Part shown: positions 59,027 to 64,000 of the stretch, piece after piece
How positions within the stretch are numbered: the first letter of the stretch is position 1
Layout of the letters: each line of letters starts with the position of its first letter
Source: Streptomyces canus
GTDB taxonomy: Bacteria > Actinomycetota > Actinomycetes > Streptomycetales > Streptomycetaceae
Assembly: GCF_041435015.1 (NCBI RefSeq)
Contig: NZ_CP107989.1
Location: 7,998,001-8,062,000, forward strand
Length of the DNA: 64,000 nucleotides
Direction: 5' to 3'
Notes under the pieces: model-generated
What the model was told of the DNA's origin: nothing
Seen by the model: the letters and a program-made list of their open reading frames with translations, nothing else
Databases searched by the model: none
Program-made: the position numbers and the translations under genes

Positions 59027-60373
59027 TCAGTGCAACGGGCGGAAGTGACGTTCGAGGCCGCGCCACACGTCGTCGTAGTGCGGCTGGAGGTGGTCCGCCC
59101 GGGCCGCGTGCGCGGTGAGCGTCACCGGCCAGCGCGTCTCGAACATGAACGCGAGCCCGTCGTCGACCTTCTGCGGCTTCAGCTCGGCCGCGCTCGCCCG
59201 GTCGAACGTCTCCCGGTCCGGCCCGTGCGCCGACATCATGTTGTGCAGCGAGCCGCCGCCGGGCACGAAGCCCCCTTCTCCGGAGGACTTCGCGTCGTAG
59301 GCGCCCTCGATCAGTCCCATGTACTCGCTCATCACGTTCCGGTGGAAGTACGGCGGCCGGAAGGTGTCCTCGCCGACCAGCCAGCGCGGTGCGAACACGA
59401 CGAAGTCGACGCCGGCCAGCCCGGGGGTGTCCGACGGGGACGTCAGTACGGTGAAGATCGACGGGTCGGGGTGGTCGTAGGAGATGCTGCCGATGACGTT
59501 GAAGCGGCGCAGGTCGTAGACGTACGGCACATGGTTGCCGTGCCAGGCGACCACGTCGAGCGGGGAGTGGTCGTAGGTCGCGGTCCAGAGGTTGCCGCAG
59601 AACTTGTTGACCACCTCCACCGGCCCCTCGACGTCCTCGTAGGCGGCGACGGGAGCCCGGAAGTCACGGGGGTTGGCGAGGCCGTTGGCGCCGATCGGCC
59701 CCAGGTCGGGGAGTTGGAAGGGCGCCCCGTAGTTCTCGCACACATAGCCGCGCGCGGACTCGTCCAGCAGCTCCACACGGAAGCGGACCCCGCGAGGGAT
59801 CAGCGCCACATGGCCCGGCTCCACATGCAGGAGTCCGAACTCCGTGCGCAGCAACAGCCCGCCGCGCTCCGGGACGATCAGCAGCTCGCCGTCGGCGTCG
59901 CTGAAGACGCGGTCCATGGAATCGGTGGCGTGGTAGAGGTGCACGGCCATACCGGTGCGCTGGGTGACGTCGCCGTTGCCGCCGAGGGTCCACAGGCCGG
60001 CGAGGAAGTCGGTGCCCTCGGCCGGCTCCGGCAGGGGGTTCCAGCGCAGCCGGTTGGGGTCCGGGACCGACTCGGTGAAGGGGGCCGTGCGGATCCGGCC
60101 GTTGTGGGTGTGGGTGAACGCCGGGTGCGCGGCGGAGGGGCGGATCCGGTACAGCCAGGAGCGGCGGTTGTGGGCGCGGGGCTCGGTGAACGCCGTACCG
60201 CTGAGCTGCTCCGCGTACAGGCCGAGGGGGGCGCGCTGCGGGGCGTTGCGGCCCTCGGGCAGGGCGCCCGGGACGGCCTCCGAGGCGTGCTCGTTGCCGA
60301 ATCCGGAGAGGTGGGCCAGGCCCTCGGCGGCCTTGCGTGCGTCGCCGCGCGTGATCGCTGTGTCCCCGGTCAT
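59027..60373 (-). CDS. hmgA: Homogentisate 1,2-dioxygenase
   Basis: 448 residues, full length for the family. The Fe(II) enzyme opens the ring of homogentisate to maleylacetoacetate in tyrosine/phenylalanine breakdown. Markers: [16 protein letters not shown] at the N-terminus, [32 protein letters not shown], and the metal site [18 protein letters not shown] (His and Glu) plus [16 protein letters not shown] (His). Co-directional with the GntR gene at 58250. Confidence 0.96.
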   Translation of the reverse strand: MTGDTAITRGDARKAAEGLAHLSGFGNEHASEAVPGALPEGRNAPQRAPLGLYAEQLSGTAFTEPRAHNRRSWLYRIRPSAAHPAFTHTHNGRIRTAPFTESVPDPNRLRWNPLPEPAEGTDFLAGLWTLGGNGDVTQRTGMAVHLYHATDSMDRVFSDADGELLIVPERGGLLLRTEFGLLHVEPGHVALIPRGVRFRVELLDESARGYVCENYGAPFQLPDLGPIGANGLANPRDFRAPVAAYEDVEGPVEVVNKFCGNLWTATYDHSPLDVVAWHGNHVPYVYDLRRFNVIGSISYDHPDPSIFTVLTSPSDTPGLAGVDFVVFAPRWLVGEDTFRPPYFHRNVMSEYMGLIEGAYDAKSSGEGGFVPGGGSLHNMMSAHGPDRETFDRASAAELKPQKVDDGLAFMFETRWPVTLTAHAARADHLQPHYDDVWRGLERHFRPLH

Positions 60374-60395
60374 GATCGCTCCCTTGCGGTCTGAT

Positions 60396-60415
60396 TCCTA
60401 TGGAACACCGTAGGA
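60396..60415. promoter_or_regulatory. Operator candidate upstream of hmgA
   Basis: Near-perfect inverted repeat TCCTATGG-AACA-CCGTAGGA (one mismatch), 23 bases before the hmgA start. Plausible binding site for the GntR/UTRA regulator encoded downstream of hmgA. Confidence 0.55.
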
Positions 60416-60546
60416 TTGCGGTTTCATCGGCGCAAGAGGCCGTTCCGTGGAACCGATCTCCCCGCCGTGACCTCCTCAGGGAGGAGAGCGAGAACCAGAC
60501 CCCAGGGGGATTCGCGGTGTCGGACCTGTGTTCTACGCTCCCGGGC

Positions 60547-61503
60547 ATGTCGTGGACGCGGGGACTCATTGCCCTGCTCGCGGTCTGTGTCGTGCTGGTG
60601 ACCGGATCCGTGAGCTGTGGCGCCAGTGGGGCGCAGGAGCGCAAGGACGGACAGTCGGTCTCACCGGTGGGCAAGGTCCTCGACGACACCGATGAGGAGG
60701 GGCGGCACTACCGCGAGGTGGACAAGGGCAACGCCCCCGACGTGGGCATAGAGGTGCAGCCGAACACCGACGACAGCTGGTCGCTGCGCCTGACCGTCGA
60801 GCACTTCACCTTCTCGCCCACCGGGACAAAGGCGAAGGCGGTCTCCGGCCGCGGCGTCGCCGTCGTCTTCGTGGACGACCGTCCCGTCACCACCCTCCGC
60901 GCCCCGTCCTGCCGCCTCGCGGCCGCGTACGTCCCCCAGGGCACCCACAAGGTCACCGCCCGGCTGTACGCCGACGACGGCACCGTGTGGGCCGTGGACG
61001 GCGCCCCGGTGGAGAGCACGGCGGACGTCACGGCCTCGGAACCACAACCGACGGGGAGCGGCGCTGCGGACCCGCAGGCCGGGGGAAGCGCGGACGGCGG
61101 CTCGGAATCGCGGACCGCGGCGAGTGCGGGCGGCGGCTGGGAATCGCGGGCCGGTACTGGTGCGGGCGGCGGTGCTTCCGGTGCGCGACTGATCATGCGC
61201 GCGGGCGGCGATGTTCCGGGTCCGGAGGGCGGTGTGAGCGCTGGTGGTGCGGCTTCGGGGTGGCGGTCGGCCATGGGTGCGGGTGGCGGTGCCTGGGAGG
61301 TGCGGACCGTGGCGAGTGCGGGCGGCGGTGTTCCGGGCCCGGTGGGTGGTGTGAGTGCTGGTGGTGCGGCTTCGGGGTGGCGGTCGGCCATGGGTGCGGG
61401 TGGCGGTGCCTGGGAGGTGCGGACCGTGGCGAGTGCGGGCGGCGGTGTTCCGGGCCCGGAGCGCGAAGCGCGGCTCGCGGCGAGCGTCGGCGGTGGCCGA
61501 TGA
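60547..61503 (+). CDS. Secreted lipoprotein with Gly-rich repeat tail, unknown
   Basis: 318 residues. The signal region LIALLAVCVVLVTGSVSCGASG has a plausible lipobox Cys. A conserved-looking beta domain of about 110 residues follows (VGIEVQPNTDDSWSLRLTVEHFTFSPTG, VAVVFVDDRPVTTLRAPSCRLAAAYVPQGTHKVTARLYADDGTVW). From residue 165 on, the sequence is Gly/Ala/Ser-rich with a 39-residue unit (GVSAGGAASGWRSAMGAGGG core) repeated two and a half times. The tail looks like a recent repeat expansion. Function unknown. Confidence 0.72.
   Translation: MSWTRGLIALLAVCVVLVTGSVSCGASGAQERKDGQSVSPVGKVLDDTDEEGRHYREVDKGNAPDVGIEVQPNTDDSWSLRLTVEHFTFSPTGTKAKAVSGRGVAVVFVDDRPVTTLRAPSCRLAAAYVPQGTHKVTARLYADDGTVWAVDGAPVESTADVTASEPQPTGSGAADPQAGGSADGGSESRTAASAGGGWESRAGTGAGGGASGARLIMRAGGDVPGPEGGVSAGGAASGWRSAMGAGGGAWEVRTVASAGGGVPGPVGGVSAGGAASGWRSAMGAGGGAWEVRTVASAGGGVPGPEREARLAASVGGGR
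61213..61470 (+). repeat. 117-bp tandem repeat within lipoprotein gene
   Basis: Two full units (61213-61329, 61330-61446) and a partial third, nearly identical and in frame (39 codons each). Confidence 0.85.
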
Positions 61504-61567
61504 GTGCCGCAGGCCCCCGGACCCGTACCAGGTGGCAGGGTTCACCGGACCGCGGCGGAAAGGCATC

Positions 61568-62188
61568 ATGAAGCCTGTGCCCCAAGCGACCTCGCTTCGC
61601 CGCGCCCCCGTGCAGCGGCGCAGTGCCGAACGGCTGACCAGAATTCTCGACGCCTGCGCCGACCTGCTCGACGAGGTCGGCTACGACGCCCTCAGCACCC
61701 GTGCCGTCGCCCTGCGCGCCGGCGTGCCCATCGGCTCCGTCTACCGCTTCTTCGGCAACAAGCGGCAGATGGTCGACGCGCTGGCCCAGCGCAACCTGGA
61801 GCGTTTCACGGAGGGCGTCACCGACCGCCTCAAGGAGTCGGGCGAGGAAGGAGGCTGGCGTACGGCGATGGACGTCGTCCTCGACGAGTACCTCGCCATG
61901 AAGCGCACCGCCCCCGGCTTCTCCCTCGTCGACTTCGGCAACCAGATCCCCGTCGGCGCCCGTCACGCGGAACCCAACCACCGGGTCGCCGACCGCCTCA
62001 CCGAGCTCCTGTCCGGCTACCTCGCCCGGGAACCGGACGACGACCTGCGCCGCACCTTCCTCATCGCCGTGGAGACCGCCGACACCCTGGTCCACCTGGC
62101 CTTCCGGATGGCCCCCGAGGGGGACGAGCGGATCATCCAGGAGACCCGGGAGCTGCTGCGCGCCTATCTGGCGAGGGTTCTGGACTGA
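61568..62188 (+). CDS. TetR-family transcriptional regulator
   Basis: 206 residues from the ATG at 61568 (GAAAGG upstream). The frame is open further upstream, but that part only reads through the lipoprotein repeat. HTH: ERLTRILDACADLLDEVGYDALSTRAVALRAGVPIGSVYRFFGNKRQMVDALAQ. C-terminal part is of the TetR_C_17/PsrA-like kind (FLIAVETADTLVHLAFRMAPEGDERIIQETRELL). Lies 77 bp upstream of the molybdopterin oxidoreductase on the same strand; it may regulate it. Confidence 0.88.
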   Translation: MKPVPQATSLRRAPVQRRSAERLTRILDACADLLDEVGYDALSTRAVALRAGVPIGSVYRFFGNKRQMVDALAQRNLERFTEGVTDRLKESGEEGGWRTAMDVVLDEYLAMKRTAPGFSLVDFGNQIPVGARHAEPNHRVADRLTELLSGYLAREPDDDLRRTFLIAVETADTLVHLAFRMAPEGDERIIQETRELLRAYLARVLD

Positions 62189-62265
62189 CCGTCCACACCC
62201 CCTCCCCTCCATCCGTACCGGTCGGTATGCTCACCTCGACAGGCACCGCTGCCCCGGGAGGACCC

Positions 62266-64000
62266 GTGTCCCGCACCGCTCTGCGTATCTGCCCCCTGTG
62301 CGAGGCCACCTGTGGTCTGACGCTCACCGTCGAGGGGACCCGGGTCACCGGCGCCCGCGGCGACCATGACGACGTGTTCAGCAAGGGGTTCATCTGCCCG
62401 AAGGGGGCGTCCTTCGGCGCCGTCGACGGGGACCCCGACCGGCTGCGCACACCCCTCGTCCGACGGGACGGGGAACTGCGCGAGGCCACCTGGGAGGAGG
62501 CCTTCGACGCGGTCGCCGCCGGAATCCGGGGCGTCGTCGACCGCCACGGGGCGAACTCCGTCGGGGTCGTCCTCGGCAACCCCAACGTGCACACCATGGC
62601 CGGCGCCCTCTACCCGCCGGTGCTGCTCGCCGGGCTCGGCACCCGGAGCGTGTTCACCGCGTCCACGGTCGACCAGATGCCCAAGCACGTCTCCAGCGGG
62701 CTGTTGTACGGCGACGCCAACGCGATCCCCGTGCCGGACCTCGACCACACCGACCATCTGCTGCTCATCGGCGCCAACCCCCTGGAGTCCAACGGGAGTC
62801 TGTGCACCGCCCCCGACTTCCCCGGCAAGCTCAAGGCGCTCAAGGCGCGCGGTGGCACCCTCACCGTCATCGACCCCCGCCGCACCCGCACCGCAAAGCT
62901 CGCCGACCGGCACATCGCCATCCGGCCCGGTGCGGACGCGCTGCTTCTCGCCGCCATGGTGTACGTGCTCTTCGAGGAAGGCCTCGTGGACACGGGGGAG
63001 TTGACCCCACACCTCCAAGGACTCGACGAACTCCGGGAAGCCGTACAGGACTTCACTCCCGAAGCCGTCGCCGACGCCTGTGACGTGGACGCCGACGTGA
63101 CACGCGCCCTCGCCCGCGAACTGGCCGCGGCTCCGACCGCCGCCGTATACGGCCGCATCGGCAGCTGCACCGTCCCGCACGGCACCCTGGCCAGCTGGCT
63201 CGTCGACGTGCTCAACATCCTCACCGGCAACCTCGACCGGCCCGGCGGCGCGCTCTTCCCGCAGGCGGCCACCGACCGGACGCCCCGGCCCGCGGGACCC
63301 AGCCACGGATTCGCGCTCGGGCGCTGGCACTCCCGGGTGAGCCGACACCCGGAGGCCAAGGGCGAGTTGCCGCTCTCCGCGCTCGCCGAGGAGATCGACA
63401 CCGCGACCACGGAGGGCGAGCCGGTCCGCGCGCTGATCGCCGTCGCCGCCAACCCCGTGCTGTCCGCCCCCGACGGCGACCGGCTCGACAAGGCCCTCGG
63501 CTCGCTCGACTTCATGGTCAGCGTGGACCCGTACCTGAACGAGACCTCGCGCCACGCCCACGTCGTGCTGCCGCCGCCCCCGCCCTCCCAGAGCCCGCAC
63601 CACGACTTCGCCTTCAACACCCTCGCCGTGCGCAACCAGGTCCGCTACACCCGCCCCGCCGTCCCGCTGGAGCCCGGCCGGATGGCGGAGACGGAGATCC
63701 TCGCCCGGCTGGTCCTCGCCGCGACCGGCATGCACGGCGCCGACCCGTCCGCCGTGGACGACCTGGTGATCGGCCAGACCCTCGGCAAGGCCGTCAAGGA
63801 CGCCCACTCGCCCGTGCACGGCCGCGAGCCGGACGAACTCGCCGCCGCACTCGTCGGCGACACCGGCCCCGAGCGGCGGCTCGACATGATGCTGCGCCTC
63901 GGCCCCTACGGCGACGGTTTCGGCGTACGACCGGACGGGCTGAGCCTCACCAAGCTGCTCGCGCATCCGCACGGCATCGACCTCGGACCGCTCGGGTCCC
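62266..64000 (+). CDS. Molybdopterin (bis-MGD) oxidoreductase, N-terminal part (cut by window end)
   Basis: 578 codons visible from the GTG at 62266 (GGGAGG 4 bases upstream). The N-terminal 4Fe-4S site is CPLCEATCGL plus CPKG (C-x2-C-x3-C-x27-C). The cofactor-binding domain has VVLGNPNVHTMAGALYPPVLLAGLG, HLLLIGANPLESNGSLCTAPDFPGKLKALKARG and VIDPRRTRTAKLADRHIAIRPGADALLLAAMVYVL. Late motifs NILTGNLDRPGGALF and SVDPYLNETSRHAHVVLPPPPPSQ are typical of the formate dehydrogenase / assimilatory nitrate reductase / thiosulfate reductase superfamily. No SeCys or Mo-Cys pattern can be assigned with certainty. Substrate unknown; partners may lie beyond the window. Confidence 0.9.
   Translation, partial: MSRTALRICPLCEATCGLTLTVEGTRVTGARGDHDDVFSKGFICPKGASFGAVDGDPDRLRTPLVRRDGELREATWEEAFDAVAAGIRGVVDRHGANSVGVVLGNPNVHTMAGALYPPVLLAGLGTRSVFTASTVDQMPKHVSSGLLYGDANAIPVPDLDHTDHLLLIGANPLESNGSLCTAPDFPGKLKALKARGGTLTVIDPRRTRTAKLADRHIAIRPGADALLLAAMVYVLFEEGLVDTGELTPHLQGLDELREAVQDFTPEAVADACDVDADVTRALARELAAAPTAAVYGRIGSCTVPHGTLASWLVDVLNILTGNLDRPGGALFPQAATDRTPRPAGPSHGFALGRWHSRVSRHPEAKGELPLSALAEEIDTATTEGEPVRALIAVAANPVLSAPDGDRLDKALGSLDFMVSVDPYLNETSRHAHVVLPPPPPSQSPHHDFAFNTLAVRNQVRYTRPAVPLEPGRMAETEILARLVLAATGMHGADPSAVDDLVIGQTLGKAVKDAHSPVHGREPDELAAALVGDTGPERRLDMMLRLGPYGDGFGVRPDGLSLTKLLAHPHGIDLGPLGS

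Noticed and set aside
61355..61567. N-terminal extension of the TetR regulator
   Set aside because: The added residues are the out-of-frame translation of the lipoprotein repeat; the ATG at 61568 has its own ribosome site.
62164..63972. 602-codon minus-strand open frame
   Set aside because: Antisense of the molybdopterin oxidoreductase, which has its full Fe-S and cofactor motifs on the plus strand.
1..64000. tRNA or rRNA genes, CRISPR arrays, insertion sequences or prophage
   Set aside because: I saw no cloverleaf-like gene, regular repeat-spacer array, transposase or phage structural gene on either strand; this was by eye, and a tRNA scan would be more sensitive.

Overview
The window is high-GC actinobacterial DNA, almost certainly a Streptomyces chromosome. 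Third codon positions are nearly all G/C, GTG and TTG starts are common, many genes overlap by 1-11 bases, and the gene families are typical of the genus: streptogrisin-type proteases, a SepF-like protein, class E sortase signals, DnaE2, an ECF sigma/anti-sigma pair, FMN monooxygenases and a eukaryotic-type Ser/Thr kinase. From memory, and unchecked, the order sflA ... dnaE2 ... lipase/LPMO ... GDSL lipase ... hmgA matches the conserved core region around SCO1715-SCO1750 of S. coelicolor, with lineage-specific genes inserted. I see no rRNA, tRNA, CRISPR array, insertion sequence, prophage or secondary-metabolite cluster.

Layout. 1-9.7 kb: an epoxide hydrolase diverges from a WYL regulator across a perfect palindrome; then a stand-alone ctaD, an I78 peptidase inhibitor, a PAP2 phosphatase, a membrane mannosyltransferase, an MFS pump, a glutaryl-CoA-dehydrogenase-like enzyme and a SepF-like protein. 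9.9-17.9 kb: a split amino-acid-type ABC transporter with an FAD/NAD(P) protein, two luciferase-like FMN monooxygenases and a DUF1684 protein. A 23-residue leader peptide (too short for ordinary gene calling) followed by a hairpin lies upstream of the binding-protein gene. It marks the locus as sulfur- or cysteine-regulated, and I read the locus as an organosulfur (S-substituted cysteine-like) uptake and desulfurisation system. 18-22.2 kb: two streptogrisin-like secreted proteases flank an alpha/beta hydrolase and a slipin. 22.4-26.8 kb: dnaE2 behind a LexA-box-like site, coupled by ATGA overlap to a Y-family polymerase relative that has lost its catalytic acids and most of the fingers. 26.8-35 kb: a cupin/MarR pair with two operators, a secreted lipase, a sortase-anchored LPMO, and small housekeeping or unknown genes.

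35.2-44.9 kb is an envelope or exopolysaccharide locus: a GH39-like enzyme converging on a minus-strand set that contains a flippase fused to a second polytopic membrane domain, a NodB deacetylase, two GT2 glycosyltransferases, a CelD-like acyltransferase and a small membrane protein. 45-47.5 kb has a GDSL lipase and a Ser/Thr kinase. 47.6-53.9 kb holds DUF4331 protein, TPR protein and NicO metal transporter genes, divergent from an ECF sigma factor with a zinc-type anti-sigma factor. 54.5-57 kb is a DrrAB-type exporter under a divergent TetR with two matched operators. 57-64 kb contains an orphan type-ISP C-terminal-like protein, hmgA with a GntR regulator, a repeat-tailed lipoprotein, a TetR regulator and the start of a molybdopterin oxidoreductase that runs off the end.

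The strongest leads are the leader-peptide-controlled sulfur locus, the DnaE2 plus dead Y-family pair, the flippase fusion whose linker contains a copy of an intergenic palindromic repeat, and the sigma/NicO/DUF4331 island.
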